Shown in pieces: positions 27,113-36,564 of a DNA stretch of 64,000 nucleotides. The stretch covers positions 62,001-126,000 of the forward strand of contig NZ_FOTK01000009.1 of the NCBI RefSeq assembly GCF_900114535.1, given 5' to 3'. Made by a program: the position numbers and the translations under genes. This stretch comes from Methylobacterium pseudosasicola (lineage in GTDB: Bacteria; Pseudomonadota; Alphaproteobacteria; Rhizobiales; Beijerinckiaceae). The notes beneath the pieces are model-generated. The model searched no databases and was not told the DNA's origin. It saw only the letters and a program-made list of their open reading frames with translations. Position 1 is the stretch's first letter; each line of letters opens with the position of its first letter.

Positions 27113-28663
27113 ATGTCCAAGCCCGAAACCGCGAAGGCCGAAAGCCGGGCCGAAATCCTGAAACCCCGCCTGCCCCGCGGCTTCGTCGACCGCCGCGCCG
27201 ACGAGATCGCCGCCCAGGGACGGATGCTGGAGACGATCCGCAAGAGTTTCGAGCTCTACGGCTTCGAGGCCCTGGAGACCCCGTTCGTCGAGTACACCGA
27301 GGCGCTCGGCAAGTTCCTGCCCGACCTCGACCGGCCGAATGCCGGCGTGTTCTCGTTCCAGGACGACGACGAGGCCTGGCTCTCCTTGCGCTACGACCTG
27401 ACCGCGCCGCTGGCCCGGTTCGTCGCCGAGAATTATGACGCCCTGCCAAAACCCTATCGCAGCTACCGGGCCGGCTACGTGTTCCGCAACGAGAAGCCGG
27501 GGCCGGGCCGGTTCCGGCAGTTCATGCAGTTCGATGCCGACATCGTCGGCGCCGGCAGCGTCGCGGCCGATGCCGAGACCTGCATGCTGATGGCCGACAC
27601 CCTCGACCGGCTCGGGCTCGGCGGCCAGTACGTGGTCAAGGTCAACAACCGCAAGGTGCTCGACGGGGTCATGGAGGCGATCGGCCTCGCCGGCCCCGAC
27701 AAGGCCGGCCAGCGGCTGACCGTCCTGCGGGCGATCGACAAGCTCGACCGCCTCGGCGTCGACGGCGTGCGCGACCTGCTCGGCCCCGGCCGCAAAGACG
27801 AGAGCGGCGACTTCACCAAGGGCGCCGGCCTCGACGCCAGTGCGGTCTCCCGGATCCTGGCCTACGTGTCGTTCCAGGCCGATGCCGGAGACGGCGCCGA
27901 CAAGATGGCGTTCTGGGAAAAGTTCTTCGCCGGCTGGCACGAGGCGGTGGGCGAATCCGAGACCGGCCGCGCGGGCATCGCCGAGTTGCACGCGATCATG
28001 CGGCTCTGCGCGGCGGCGGGCTATGGCCACGACGTGATCCGGGCCGATCCGAGTGTGGTGCGCGGGCTCGAATACTATACCGGCCCGGTCTACGAGGCCG
28101 AGCTGACCTTCCCGGTCACCAACGAGGACGGCCAGACCGTGCGCTTCGGTTCGGTGGCCGGCGGCGGACGCTACGACGGCCTGGTCGGGCGGTTCCGGGC
28201 CGAGCCGGTGCCGGCCACGGGCTTTTCCATCGGCGTCTCGCGGCTGTTCTCGGCGCTCCAGCTGGTGAAGAGCCCGCTGCTCGCCGGCACCGAGACCCCC
28301 GGCCCGGTGGTGGTGCTGGTCCTCGACCGCGAGAACATGGCCGATTACCAGCGGCTGGTCGCCCTGCTGCGGGCGGACGGGATCCGGGCCGAGCTCTATC
28401 TCGGGTCTGCGGGCATGAAGGCGCAGATGAAATACGCCGACCGCCGCCGCGCGCCCGTGGCGGTGATCCAGGGCTCGAACGAGCGCCTGGCCGGCGAGGT
28501 CCAGATCAAGGATCTGATTGAGGGCGCCCGCGCCGCCGAGTCCATCGGCAGCAACGCCGAGTGGAAAGCCGCCCGCCCGGCCCAATTCTCCTGCCCGGAG
28601 GCCGACCTGGTCGCCCAGGTCCGCGCCGTCCTGGCCCGCCACTTCCCCGCCACCGCGGGCTGA
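27113..28663 (+). CDS. hisS: Histidyl-tRNA synthetase
   Basis: A 516-residue class II aminoacyl-tRNA synthetase. Motif 1 is near [13 protein letters not shown], motif 2 is [29 protein letters not shown], and the histidine-specific loops are [16 protein letters not shown] and [14 protein letters not shown]. The anticodon-binding domain begins at [13 protein letters not shown]. This is the long alphaproteobacterial form with inserts compared with the roughly 420-residue E. coli enzyme. hisZ and hisG follow on the same strand after a family A repeat. Confidence 0.96.
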   Translation: MSKPETAKAESRAEILKPRLPRGFVDRRADEIAAQGRMLETIRKSFELYGFEALETPFVEYTEALGKFLPDLDRPNAGVFSFQDDDEAWLSLRYDLTAPLARFVAENYDALPKPYRSYRAGYVFRNEKPGPGRFRQFMQFDADIVGAGSVAADAETCMLMADTLDRLGLGGQYVVKVNNRKVLDGVMEAIGLAGPDKAGQRLTVLRAIDKLDRLGVDGVRDLLGPGRKDESGDFTKGAGLDASAVSRILAYVSFQADAGDGADKMAFWEKFFAGWHEAVGESETGRAGIAELHAIMRLCAAAGYGHDVIRADPSVVRGLEYYTGPVYEAELTFPVTNEDGQTVRFGSVAGGGRYDGLVGRFRAEPVPATGFSIGVSRLFSALQLVKSPLLAGTETPGPVVVLVLDRENMADYQRLVALLRADGIRAELYLGSAGMKAQMKYADRRRAPVAVIQGSNERLAGEVQIKDLIEGARAAESIGSNAEWKAARPAQFSCPEADLVAQVRAVLARHFPATAG

Positions 28664-28666
28664 GTC

Positions 28667-28775
28667 CTGGTTTCAAAAGGTCTTCGACCTTTTGCGGGTC
28701 CAGGGCAGAGCCCTGGTCCATCGGGGCTCTGCCCCGATACCCCGCCAAAGGGCTGAGCCCTTTGGGAACCCAGGA
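28667..28775 (+). repeat. Family A composite repeat, full length, modules 1-2-3-4
   Basis: Four hairpins: CAAAAGGTCTTCGACCTTTTG, CAGGGCAGAGCCCTG, CGGGGCTCTGCCCCG and CCAAAGGGCTGAGCCCTTTGG. It starts three bases behind the hisS stop. Here module 1 is next to the stop, unlike most copies. Confidence 0.85.
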
Positions 28776-28834
28776 TCTCTACGTGTCGCCAAGCGCGACT
28801 GCGATTGCTAGAGAGCGCCCGCGAGGGACATGCG

Positions 28835-29977
28835 ATGACACGACCGGAGGCCGGTGAGACGGGGGCGGGCGACGCGGCGCGGACGCGGCTGCTCGCGCAT
28901 CTGAGTGCGGCCGGCTACCGGCCGGTGACGCCCCCGGTGCTGCAGCCGGTGGAGCCGTTCCTGGAGCTGTCCGGCGAGGATATCCGCCGTCGGATCTTCG
29001 TCACCCAGGACGCGGCCGGGGCCGAATTGTGCCTGCGGCCGGAATTCACGATTCCGGTCTGCCGCCTGCACCGGGCCCAGGCCGACGGCCAGGCGGCCGA
29101 TTACAGCTATTGCGGTCCGGTCTTCCGGCTCGCCGCCGACGAGCCCGACGAGTTCTTCCAGGCCGGCATCGAATCGATCGGCCGCACCGACACGCCCGCC
29201 GCCGATGCTGAGGTGCTGGGGCTGGCCCTCGAAGGCCTCGCCCTGTTCGGCCGGACCGACCCGGCGGTGCGGCTCGGCGATATGGGCCTGACCGTGGCGC
29301 TGCTCGACGGGCTGGCGGTGCCGCCGGCGGCCAAGCGGCGGACCCTGCGGGCGCTCGCCGCCGGGCGCTCCCTCGACGAGGTTACCAATGGCGGCGAGGG
29401 CGCCCGCCCCGAGGACCCGCATGCCGGCCTGCTGGCAGCGATCCAGGGCCAGGACCCGCGGGGCGTGCGTGCCTTCGTGGAGGATGTGCTGGCCATCGCC
29501 GGCATTTCGGCGGTGGGCGGCCGCAGCGCCGGCGAGATCGCCGAGCGCTTCCTCGGCAAGGCGGCCGCGCAGGCCAATGGCGGCGCCGGGCTCAACGCCG
29601 AGAACCGCGCGATCCTCGACCGCTACCGGGTGATCGCCGGCCATCCGGACGCGGCGGCGCGCGACCTGCGGGGGCTGGTCGCTGACGCCGGCCTGCGCCA
29701 CGACGCCGTGTCGGCCGCCCTCGACCTGTTCGAGGAGCGCACCGGCTTCATCGCGGCCCGGGGCCTGCCGATCGAGCGCTTCCGCTTCCAGGGCGGCTTC
29801 GCCCGCAACCTCGACTACTACACCGGCTTCATCTTCGAGGTGAACGAGGGCGACGGCCCGATGCTGGTCGGCGGCGGCCGCTACGACGGCCTGCTCGGGC
29901 ATCTCGGCAGCGCGGCGCCCCTGCCCGCGGTGGGCTGCACCTTCTGGGTCGAGCGTGTGGCGGGAGCCGGCCGATGA
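28835..29977 (+). CDS. hisZ: ATP phosphoribosyltransferase regulatory subunit HisZ
   Basis: A 380-residue HisRS paralogue that is not a synthetase but activates HisG. It retains the class II fold (TPPVLQPVEPFLELSGEDI, LRPEFTIPVCRLH, YCGPVFRLAADEPDEFFQAGIESIG, FQGGFARNLDYYTGFIFEV and [14 protein letters not shown]) but lacks the anticodon-binding domain. Its last four bases overlap the hisG start, and hisS, its catalytic relative, is directly upstream. Confidence 0.94.
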   Translation: MTRPEAGETGAGDAARTRLLAHLSAAGYRPVTPPVLQPVEPFLELSGEDIRRRIFVTQDAAGAELCLRPEFTIPVCRLHRAQADGQAADYSYCGPVFRLAADEPDEFFQAGIESIGRTDTPAADAEVLGLALEGLALFGRTDPAVRLGDMGLTVALLDGLAVPPAAKRRTLRALAAGRSLDEVTNGGEGARPEDPHAGLLAAIQGQDPRGVRAFVEDVLAIAGISAVGGRSAGEIAERFLGKAAAQANGGAGLNAENRAILDRYRVIAGHPDAAARDLRGLVADAGLRHDAVSAALDLFEERTGFIAARGLPIERFRFQGGFARNLDYYTGFIFEVNEGDGPMLVGGGRYDGLLGHLGSAAPLPAVGCTFWVERVAGAGR

Positions 29978-30960
29978 CGGATTCGGGCACCATGCCGTTG
30001 ATCCTCGCCGTCCCGTCCAAGGGACGCCTCCAGGAGAATGCCAGCGCGTTCTTCGGCCGGGCCGGCCTGCGGCTCGCCCAGGGCGCGGGCGCCCGCGACT
30101 ATCGCGGCAAGCTTGTCGGCGTGCCGGGGGTCGAGGTGCGCTACCTCTCCGCCTCGGAGATCGCCGCGCAGCTCGCCTCCGGGGCGGCCCATCTCGGCAT
30201 CACGGGCGAGGACCTGATCCGCGAGACCCTGCCGGACGTGCGCGGCCAGGTGGAGCTCCTGACCCCGCTCGGCTTTGGCAACGCCACCGTGGTGGTGGCG
30301 GTGCCCCAGGCCTGGATCGACGTGCGGGCCATGGCCGATCTCGACGAGGTCGCGGCGCTGATGCGGACCCGCCACGGCCGCCGCCTGCGGGTGGCGACGA
30401 AATACGTGAACCTGACTCGCCGGTTCTTCGCCGAGAAGGGCGTCGCCGATTACCGCATCGTCGAGAGCCTGGGCGCCACCGAGGGCGCGCCGGCGGCGGG
30501 CTCGGCCGAGATCGTGGTCGACATCACCACCACGGGGGCGACGCTCAGCGCCAACGCCCTGAAGGTGCTGGACGACGGCATCATCCTGCGCTCCGAGGCC
30601 AATCTGGTGGCCTCGCTCAAGGCCCCCTGGGGCGAGGGCCAGCGGGCGGCGTTGCGCACCGTGCTCGGCCGGATCGCCGCCGAGGAGCGCGCCCGCACCA
30701 CCCGGGAGGTCCGGGCGGCCCTGCCGGAGAGCGGCACCATCGACCTCGCCACCATCGCGGGCCTGCACGAAGCCGAATTGCCCTACGGCGCCCCGCGGGG
30801 GAGCGACGGCGAGATTGTCCTGCGCTGCCCCGAGGGCGCCGTGTTCGAGCTCGCCGGCGCCCTGGTGGAGGCCGGTGCCCGGGCGGTGACGGTGCGGCGG
30901 GTCGACTACGCCTTCGCGGCGGAGAACCCGCTGGCAGAGCGGCTGCTGGCCCGGCTCTAA
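29974..30960 (+). CDS. hisG: ATP phosphoribosyltransferase catalytic subunit HisG
   Basis: A 328-residue enzyme for the first step of histidine synthesis, joining ATP and PRPP. Motifs are LAVPSKGRLQENA, YLSASEIAAQLASGAAHLGITGEDL, RVATKYVNLTRRFF, ESLGATEGAPAAGSAEIVVDITTTGATL with the PRPP loop, and ILRSEANLVASLKAPW. It pairs with HisZ. It is longer than the minimal short-form HisG of about 210 residues, as in other Rhizobiales relatives. It overlaps hisZ by four bases; a LysR gene starts 10 bases after its stop. Confidence 0.95.
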   Translation: MTDSGTMPLILAVPSKGRLQENASAFFGRAGLRLAQGAGARDYRGKLVGVPGVEVRYLSASEIAAQLASGAAHLGITGEDLIRETLPDVRGQVELLTPLGFGNATVVVAVPQAWIDVRAMADLDEVAALMRTRHGRRLRVATKYVNLTRRFFAEKGVADYRIVESLGATEGAPAAGSAEIVVDITTTGATLSANALKVLDDGIILRSEANLVASLKAPWGEGQRAALRTVLGRIAAEERARTTREVRAALPESGTIDLATIAGLHEAELPYGAPRGSDGEIVLRCPEGAVFELAGALVEAGARAVTVRRVDYAFAAENPLAERLLARL

Positions 30961-30970
30961 GCGCCCGGCC

Positions 30971-31831
30971 ATGGAGCTGAAATGGCTCGAGGACTTCCTG
31001 AGCCTCGCGCGCACCGGTAGCTTCTCCCGCTCGGCGGTGGAGCGCCACGTCACCCAGCCCGCCTTCGGGCGGCGGATCCGGGCGCTCGAGGGCTGGCTCG
31101 GCGTGCCGCTGATCGACCGCAGCACCTACCCGACCGCCCTGACGCCTGAGGGCCAGCTGTTCCGCGAGACCGCGCAGGAGACCGTCCGGCTCCTGTACGA
31201 GGGCCGCGACGCGCTGCGGGCCCGGACCCGGCCGGCCGCCCGGGCCGTGTCGGTGGCCGCGCTCCACACCCTGGCGCTCACCGTCTTCCCGGGCTGGTAC
31301 CGGGACATCGAGGCCCGGACCGGGCCGCTCGGCAGCCGGCTGCTGCCGGGGGACTTCCACGCCTGCGTGCAGGCGCTGGCCGAGGGTAGCCACGACCTGC
31401 TGCTGACCTACCACCATCCCGGCGTGCCGATCCCCCTCGATCCGGCGGCGTTCCCGCACCGCGTCATCGGCCGGGACAGCCTCGTGCCGGTGCACCGGCC
31501 GGGAGCGGCGCCCGCCGACCTGCCCGGCCTCGGCTACCCGGCGGATTCCTTCCTGGGCCGGGTGGTGGCGCACAGTGCCAAGCCGATGCCGGCGGCCCAT
31601 GTCAACGAGAACGCCATGGCGGAGGCGCTGAAGTTCATGGCCCTGGCGGGCCACGGCCTGGCCTGGCTGCCCGAGAGCCTGGTCACCCGCGAGCTCGCCG
31701 AGGGCTGCCTCGTGGCCGCCGGGCCCGGGGCCGCCCTGGAAATCCGTCTCTACCGGAACGCCGCCCGCCGCCACCCGGCCCTCGACGCGGTCTGGCAGGC
31801 CGCCCACGCCCTGGCCTCCGAGAAAGGTTGA
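30971..31831 (+). CDS. LysR-family regulator, HypT-like
   Basis: A 286-residue LysR protein. The N-terminal winged helix-turn-helix is MELKWLEDFLSLARTGSFSR followed by AVERHVTQPAFGRRIRALE, where most LysR proteins read LTQPALSRQI. This spelling and the effector-domain phrases (LHTLALTVFPGWYRDIE, HDLLLTYHH, YPADSFLGRVV, GHGLAWLPESLV) are close in layout to HypT/YjiE, the hypochlorite-responsive regulator. Target genes are unknown. It follows hisG by 10 bases and may be co-transcribed. Confidence 0.85.
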   Translation: MELKWLEDFLSLARTGSFSRSAVERHVTQPAFGRRIRALEGWLGVPLIDRSTYPTALTPEGQLFRETAQETVRLLYEGRDALRARTRPAARAVSVAALHTLALTVFPGWYRDIEARTGPLGSRLLPGDFHACVQALAEGSHDLLLTYHHPGVPIPLDPAAFPHRVIGRDSLVPVHRPGAAPADLPGLGYPADSFLGRVVAHSAKPMPAAHVNENAMAEALKFMALAGHGLAWLPESLVTRELAEGCLVAAGPGAALEIRLYRNAARRHPALDAVWQAAHALASEKG

Positions 31832-31834
31832 AAC

Positions 31835-31888
31835 CGGGTTCCCAGAGGGCCAGCCCTTTGGCGGAGTGTCGGGGCAGCGCCCCGACGA
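31835..31888 (+). repeat. Family A hairpin repeat, modules 4-3, degenerate
   Basis: GGGTTCCCAGAGGGCCAGCCCTTTGG then CGGGGCAGCGCCCCG, starting three bases after the LysR stop. The module 4 arm has lost a base compared with other copies. Confidence 0.7.
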
Positions 31889-31978
31889 TGCCGGACCGGC
31901 ATGGCCCGTGCCGACACGGCATTGGACGCAGAGCCCGTTCGCTCCGCAAGACCGCGTCCGCAACGTTCGGAGGCGATG

Positions 31979-32692
31979 ATGCTCGGTGTTCTCGGGGGGA
32001 TGGGTCCGTTGGCGACGGCAGACTTCTTGGCCAAGCTGGTGCGGGCGACGCCGGCCCGGCGCGACCAGGACCACATCCCGACCCTGGTCTGCTCGGCAGC
32101 CGACATTCCCGACCGGGCCTCCGCCATCCTGGGCCAGGGCCCGGACCCGCTGCCGGCGATGCGCGCGGCTCTGGCCCGCCTGGAGGCGGCGGGCGCCACC
32201 CGGATCGCGATCCCCTGCAACACCGCCCATCACTGGCACGCGGCCCTCCAGGCCGGCACGGCGCTGCCGATCCTGCACATCGTCGACGCCGTGGCCGACG
32301 ACCTCGCCGGAAGTGGTCTTGCTGGCGGCCCGGTCGGCCTCTTGGCCACCGGCGGGACCCTGCGGGCCGGCCTATATCCGGAGCGGCTTGCGCGGCACGG
32401 CTTCACCTGCCTGAGCCCCGATCCGGACGGACAGGATGCGGTGGTCGCGGCGATCGATCTGGTGAAGGCCGGCCAGGTGGCCGAGGCCGCCCTGATCCTC
32501 GAAGCCCAGGCCCGAGCCCTGGCGGCCGCCGGCTGCCGCCGGGTGGTGATGGCCTGCACCGAGATCCCGGTGGCGCTGTCCAGCCTCGACGACAATCTCG
32601 CGGGGGTGATGGTGGATGCGACCGAGGCCCTGGCCCGGGCCTGCGTCGCCGCCTGCCGGGCCGATGCAGTGGTGCTGCCGCTCGTGGCGTGA
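31979..32692 (+). CDS. Aspartate/glutamate racemase family protein
   Basis: A 237-residue cofactor-free racemase fold. The two catalytic cysteines are in IPCNTAHHWH (about residue 80) and VMACTEIPVAL (about residue 185), with LGVLGGMGPLATADFLAKLV at the N-terminus and LLATGGTLRAGLY between. It may racemise Asp, Glu or a related amino acid. Two ATG codons are adjacent; the second at 31979 has a GGAGG site at five bases and is preferred. Confidence 0.88.
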   Translation: MLGVLGGMGPLATADFLAKLVRATPARRDQDHIPTLVCSAADIPDRASAILGQGPDPLPAMRAALARLEAAGATRIAIPCNTAHHWHAALQAGTALPILHIVDAVADDLAGSGLAGGPVGLLATGGTLRAGLYPERLARHGFTCLSPDPDGQDAVVAAIDLVKAGQVAEAALILEAQARALAAAGCRRVVMACTEIPVALSSLDDNLAGVMVDATEALARACVAACRADAVVLPLVA

Positions 32693-32793
32693 TGGGTGGC
32701 GACGCGCCGAGGGGGGTGGACGCGTAGGAGGCGTTATCCGTTCTCGGAATCGGGTGTCGCGTCACTGTCCGAACACCCGCCGACCCGCCCCTC

Positions 32794-32938
32794 CAACCCA
32801 AACCCCTCACTGAGGTGCCCGGCGATCGCAGATCGGTTGGCTTCGAAGGACGCCTTCAGAGGTCGCTCGGCTGGCTGGAGACCTCCTTCGAGGCCTTCGC
32901 TTCGCTGCGGCATCTCTCAGGACGAGGGCGTGGGTTAG
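32794..32938. repeat. Family E repeat
   Basis: AACCCCTCACTGAGGTGCCCGG ... CTCAGGACGAGGGCGTGGGTT, with CTTCGAAGGA and TCCTTCGAGG inside: nested inverted repeats of about 145 bases. A second, better conserved copy is at 48971. Confidence 0.75.
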
Positions 32939-33007
32939 GATCGCGATCTTGGCGTGCCTCAGCCGACACAATCTATCGGACGTGTGGCTGTCGTGTCCGG
33001 TCATTCC

Positions 33008-33099
33008 GTCATTGCGAGCGCAGCGAAGCAACCTAGGGCAGCGCGCGCTCTCAGTTCGTTGCGTATCCCTGGGTTGCTTCGCTACGCTCGCAATGACGG
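33008..33099. repeat. Family D palindromic repeat
   Basis: GTCATTGCGAGCGCAGCGAA ... TTCGCTACGCTCGCAATGAC, an inverted repeat matching the copy at 26871, with one changed base in the second arm. Confidence 0.85.
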
Positions 33100-33139
33100 A
33101 GCGGGCGAAGCCGAGCGATCACCCGGCGGACTGATCCCC

Positions 33140-33484
33140 TCACTGCGGCCCCTGCTTGGCGAATTCCGACAGTACTCCGCGCAGCACCTTGAGCCGGGTC
33201 TCGTAGAGGCCGCGCAGGCAGGCGATGTCGGCGCCGCAGGCGTGGCGCTCCTTGAGCCAGGTCTCCTGGTCGTCGCGCAGCTTGGTCTGGCCACCCATGG
33301 GCAGGACATCCTTCAGGATGGCGAAGCGGGTCGCCATCTCGACATCCATGTCGTTGAGGGGGAGGTGGGCGCAAATGGCCTTCTCGTCGGGGGTCTCGGC
33401 CTTCTCGCAGGGAAAGCTCGCGGTCCGGGCGGGGGCGGCGGCGAGAAGAGCCAGCGGCAGGACGAGGGCGAACAGCTTGGTCAT
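33140..33484 (-). CDS. Exported LprI/DUF1311-like protein
   Basis: A 114-residue protein with a signal peptide (MTKLFALVLPLALLAAAPARTA). The mature part has paired cysteines, PCEKAETPDEKAICAHLPLNDMDVEM and CGADIACLRGLYETRL, and the phrase LRDDQETWLKERHACG, the pattern of LprI-like lysozyme-inhibitor and DUF1311 proteins. It probably acts in the periplasm. The function is family-level only. Confidence 0.7.
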   Translation of the reverse strand: MTKLFALVLPLALLAAAPARTASFPCEKAETPDEKAICAHLPLNDMDVEMATRFAILKDVLPMGGQTKLRDDQETWLKERHACGADIACLRGLYETRLKVLRGVLSEFAKQGPQ

Positions 33485-33567
33485 GGCCCCCCAACGGATC
33501 GGCAGGCCAAAGGCTCCGGCGGTGCCGTCGGCACGGTGAATCGCGACCGGATCACAGGATCCCGGGA

Positions 33568-33999
33568 TCAGAGGCCCGGCTTGACGATCGCCAGGATGAC
33601 GATGCCGATCATCAGGAGCGTCGGCACCTCGTTGAGCACCCGGTAGAACTTATGCCCGCGGGTGTTCCGGTCGGCGGCGAAATCCTTGACCATCCGGGCG
33701 AGCCAGCCGTGGATGCCCGACATCGCCAGCACCAGCACGAACTTCGCCTGGAGCCAGAAGCTCGCGTAGAAGCCGCTCATCCAGGCCAGCGTCAGCCCGA
33801 ACGCCCAGGTGGCGATCATGGCCGGGTTCATGATCGCCTTGAGCAGGCGGCGCTCCATCACCTTGAAGGTCGCGGCCTGCCCCTCCGAGCCCGGCGGCAG
33901 GCTCGCGTGGTAGACGAACAGTCGGGGCAGGTAGAGCATGCCCGCCATCCAGGCGATCAGGCTGATGACGTGCCCGGCCTTGAGCCAATCGTAGAGCAC
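33568..33999 (-). CDS. hemJ: Protoporphyrinogen IX oxidase HemJ
   Basis: A 143-residue four-helix inner-membrane protein of the HemJ family, which oxidises protoporphyrinogen IX in organisms without HemG or HemY. Family motifs are WLKAGHVISLIAWMAGMLYLPRLFVYH with the conserved His, KAIMNPAMIATWAFGL, QAKFVLVLAMSGIHGWLAR, and KFYRVLNEVPTLLMIGIVILAIVKP. The GTG start lies three bases behind the hemE stop, so the two heme genes form an operon. Confidence 0.94.
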   Translation of the reverse strand: MLYDWLKAGHVISLIAWMAGMLYLPRLFVYHASLPPGSEGQAATFKVMERRLLKAIMNPAMIATWAFGLTLAWMSGFYASFWLQAKFVLVLAMSGIHGWLARMVKDFAADRNTRGHKFYRVLNEVPTLLMIGIVILAIVKPGL

Positions 34000-34002
34000 G
34001 GC

Positions 34003-35148
34003 CTACCTGCGCAGCCGCGCGAGCATGCGCTCGACATGGGCGACCGGCGTCTGCGGGGTGATGCCGTGGCCGAGATTGAACACGTGCGGCAGGCCGGCGG
34101 TCGCCTCCAGCACGGCATCGACCCCGGCATCGAGGGCGTCGCCGCCTTCGATCAGCGTGTCGGGATGCAGGTTGCCCTGGGTCACCGTGGTGGCGGGCAG
34201 CTGCCGGCGCAGGGCCTTCAGGTCCACCGCCCAGTCGACGCCGACCGCGTCGGCCCCGGTCTCCGGCACCACCCGGGCATGGCCGTCGAGGCCCGAGCCG
34301 CGGGCGAACACGATGATCTTGGCGTGCGGCACCCGTGCGCGGACGCCGGCGATCATCCGGGCGATCGGGCGGAGCGACCAGCGGGTCAGGGCGTCCATCG
34401 CCGCCTCGTCCGGCAGAGCGCTCTCGGTCACGTCGCCCACCGGCTCGACGACATCCCCGGAAGCCGGGACGGCGCGCGGCAGGGTGCCGGCATGGGATTC
34501 GAAGATCTGCACCGCGTCGGCGCCGGCCTCGAGCTGGCGGACGAGATACTCGGTCTGCACGGTGACGAGGCGGTCGATCAGGCTGTCGACCAGGGCCGTG
34601 TCGCCCTCGGCGAGCGCCCGGGCGGGGGCGAGGTCCGGGGTGCCGCGGCCGCCGATCATGTAGCTCGCCACCGTCCAGGGCGCGCCGCAGAAGCCGAGCA
34701 GGGTGGTCTCGCCCGGCAGCTCGGCGCGCAGCCGCTTCACGGTCTCGAAGACCGGCGCCAGGTGCGAAAAGATCGCCGGATCGCCGGCCTCGCGCAGCCG
34801 CCCGAAGGCGTCGCGGCCGTCCAGGGGATCGAGGCGCGGCCCCTCGCCCTCGACGAAGCGCACGTCCTGGCCGAGCGCGTGGGGGACGACCAGGATGTCC
34901 GAGAACAGGATCGCCGCGTCGAAGCCGAAGCGGCGGATCGGCTGGAGCGTCACCTCGACGGCGAAGTCCGGGCTGTAGCAGAGGTCGAGGAAGGAGCCGG
35001 CCTCGGCCCGGCTCGCCCGATATTCCGGCAGGTAGCGGCCGGCCTGGCGCATCATCCAGGCGGGGGGCGGTCCGATCGCCTCGCCCTCGAGGACGCGCAG
35101 CACCTTCCGGTCGGACTTGCCTTCGGACATGCGCTCCGTCCCCGTCAT
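34003..35148 (-). CDS. hemE: Uroporphyrinogen III decarboxylase
   Basis: A 381-residue enzyme that converts uroporphyrinogen III to coproporphyrinogen III. Signatures are PAWMMRQAGRYLPEYR at the active site, FSDILVVPHALGQDV, LLGFCGAPWTVASYMIGG, DAVQIFESHAGTL and GLPHVFNLGHGITPQTP. A 20-25 residue insert (SGDVVEPVGDVTESALPDEA region, about 34390-34460) follows ESHAGTL where other HemE proteins have a short loop. The ATG at 35148 is chosen for its GGAG site five bases ahead; starts at 35181, 35160 and 35130 also exist. hemJ follows after three bases. Confidence 0.94.
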   Translation of the reverse strand: MTGTERMSEGKSDRKVLRVLEGEAIGPPPAWMMRQAGRYLPEYRASRAEAGSFLDLCYSPDFAVEVTLQPIRRFGFDAAILFSDILVVPHALGQDVRFVEGEGPRLDPLDGRDAFGRLREAGDPAIFSHLAPVFETVKRLRAELPGETTLLGFCGAPWTVASYMIGGRGTPDLAPARALAEGDTALVDSLIDRLVTVQTEYLVRQLEAGADAVQIFESHAGTLPRAVPASGDVVEPVGDVTESALPDEAAMDALTRWSLRPIARMIAGVRARVPHAKIIVFARGSGLDGHARVVPETGADAVGVDWAVDLKALRRQLPATTVTQGNLHPDTLIEGGDALDAGVDAVLEATAGLPHVFNLGHGITPQTPVAHVERMLARLRR

Positions 35149-35612
35149 CGTCGCTCCCATCCCGTCTTCGTCATCCCGCATGCCCGTCGGCGCGCCTCCT
35201 GTCGAGTCGAGGCGCGCCGGATCCCCACACAGGCCCCTCTCGAAAAGAAAAGAGAGATTCTAGGACTCTGTTTTTTCTATTGGGGGGGCTCAACGCGGTG
35301 GTGCAAGCGGGTCCACAGGCCGTCCCCGCCGCCGCGCCGTTAACGAGGCTTTAAAGGATTCGCTCCATATTGCGAGAACGGCCAAGTCCAACAGCGGCTT
35401 GCCAACGCCGAGTCCGGTACGCACCCTTGTTGCGTCCCGGATTCTCCCAGGCGCCCGGATTCCGCGCGCCCCGATGGCGTACCTGTGAACGGCGGAGTCG
35501 ATAAGGCGCAAGCCTCACGCCCTGGACCTGCCCGAAGCCGCATCCTATCCACACTCATCGACTCCCCTGGCGGCCGGCGGTGGATAACGCCCGGCGAGAC
35601 GAAGGCGACCAG
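35149..35612. other. Divergent region between hemE and the PPDK regulator
   Basis: No gene is visible. It must carry both promoters. CTCTC-GAAAAGAAAA-GAGAG followed by T-runs (35237-35276) looks like a weak terminator or leader hairpin on the plus strand, but no plus-strand gene precedes it. Confidence 0.5.
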
Positions 35613-36443
35613 ATGGGCCGCAGCTACTTCCACCTCCACCTCGTCTCAGACTCCACCGGCGAGACGCTGATCAATGTCGGGCGAGCCGCGGCGGCGCAGT
35701 ACGAGGGCGTCTCGGCGATCGAGCACGTCTATCCTCTGGTGCGCTCGGCGGCGCAGCTCGACCGGGTGATCTCGGAGATCCGGGCGGCGCCGGGCCTCGT
35801 GCTCTACACCCTGGTGGGCGGCGATCTCGGCGAGCGGCTCGAAGAGGTCGCCCGGGAGACCGGCTCGCCCTGCCTGTCGGTGCTGCGCCCGGTCCACGAC
35901 CTGCTGCGCGCCTATCTCGGCGCCGAGACGACGGCCCGGCCGGGCGCCCAGCACATGCTCAACGCGGAGTATTTCAAGCGCATCGACGCGATGAACTTCA
36001 CGCTGGCCCATGACGACGGCAACCTGCCGGAGGATCTGGAGGATGCCGACGTGATCCTGCTCGGGGTCAGCCGGACCTCGAAGACGCCGACCTCGATCTA
36101 CCTCGCCAATCGCGGGCTCAAGACCACCAACCTGCCGCTGGTGCCGGGCATGCCGCTGCCGCCAGCGATCGAGCGGGCGCGCAAGCCCCTGGTGGTCGGC
36201 CTGTTCGCCTCGCCGGAGCGGATCGTGCAGATCCGCCAGAACCGGCTGTCGAGCCTCAACGCCGACGAATCCTCGATGTATGTCGACCGCTCGGCGGTGG
36301 CCGACGAGATCACCATGTCCCGCCGGCTGTTCACCAAGAACCGCTGGCCGACCATCGACGTGACCCGCCGCTCGATCGAGGAAACCGCCGCGGCGATCGT
36401 GGATCTCTACCGCGACCACCGCCTGAAGTTCATCGCGGATTGA
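35613..36443 (+). CDS. Bifunctional PPDK/PEP synthase regulatory kinase-phosphorylase (DUF299)
   Basis: A 276-residue protein of the family that phosphorylates and de-phosphorylates pyruvate phosphate dikinase or PEP synthase. Motifs are [14 protein letters not shown] at the N-terminus, [24 protein letters not shown] with the P-loop-like [11 protein letters not shown], and [25 protein letters not shown]. An AAGG site lies eight bases ahead of the ATG at 35613; a GTG at 35580 is less likely. Divergent from hemE, a linkage common in alphaproteobacteria. A family A repeat starts six bases behind the stop. Confidence 0.92.
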   Translation: MGRSYFHLHLVSDSTGETLINVGRAAAAQYEGVSAIEHVYPLVRSAAQLDRVISEIRAAPGLVLYTLVGGDLGERLEEVARETGSPCLSVLRPVHDLLRAYLGAETTARPGAQHMLNAEYFKRIDAMNFTLAHDDGNLPEDLEDADVILLGVSRTSKTPTSIYLANRGLKTTNLPLVPGMPLPPAIERARKPLVVGLFASPERIVQIRQNRLSSLNADESSMYVDRSAVADEITMSRRLFTKNRWPTIDVTRRSIEETAAAIVDLYRDHRLKFIAD

Positions 36444-36449
36444 ATGAAT

Positions 36450-36555
36450 CCGGGATCCCAAAGGGCAAGCCCTTTGGCGGGGGTTCGGGGGCGGAGCCCC
36501 CGAGAGACCAGGGCTCTGCCCTGGACCCGCACAAGGTCTCGGACCTTGTGAAACC
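36450..36555 (+). repeat. Family A composite repeat, full length, modules 4-3-2-1
   Basis: CCAAAGGGCAAGCCCTTTGG, GGGGGCGGAGCCCCC, CAGGGCTCTGCCCTG and CAAGGTCTCGGACCTTG, filling the gap between the convergent regulatory-kinase and crcB genes. Module 4 is next to the upstream gene's stop. Confidence 0.85.
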
Positions 36556-36564
36556 ATTACTTTT

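Larger units (their letters stand above)
32693..33139. other. Intergenic repeat-rich region
   Basis: No gene is visible. It carries a family E repeat (32794-32938) and a family D repeat (33008-33099) between the racemase and the minus-strand LprI-like gene, so both genes end here. Confidence 0.65.

Noticed and set aside
35237..35276. Terminator on the plus strand
   Set aside because: The stem is only five weak pairs and no plus-strand gene precedes it; kept only as a note in the intergenic entry.
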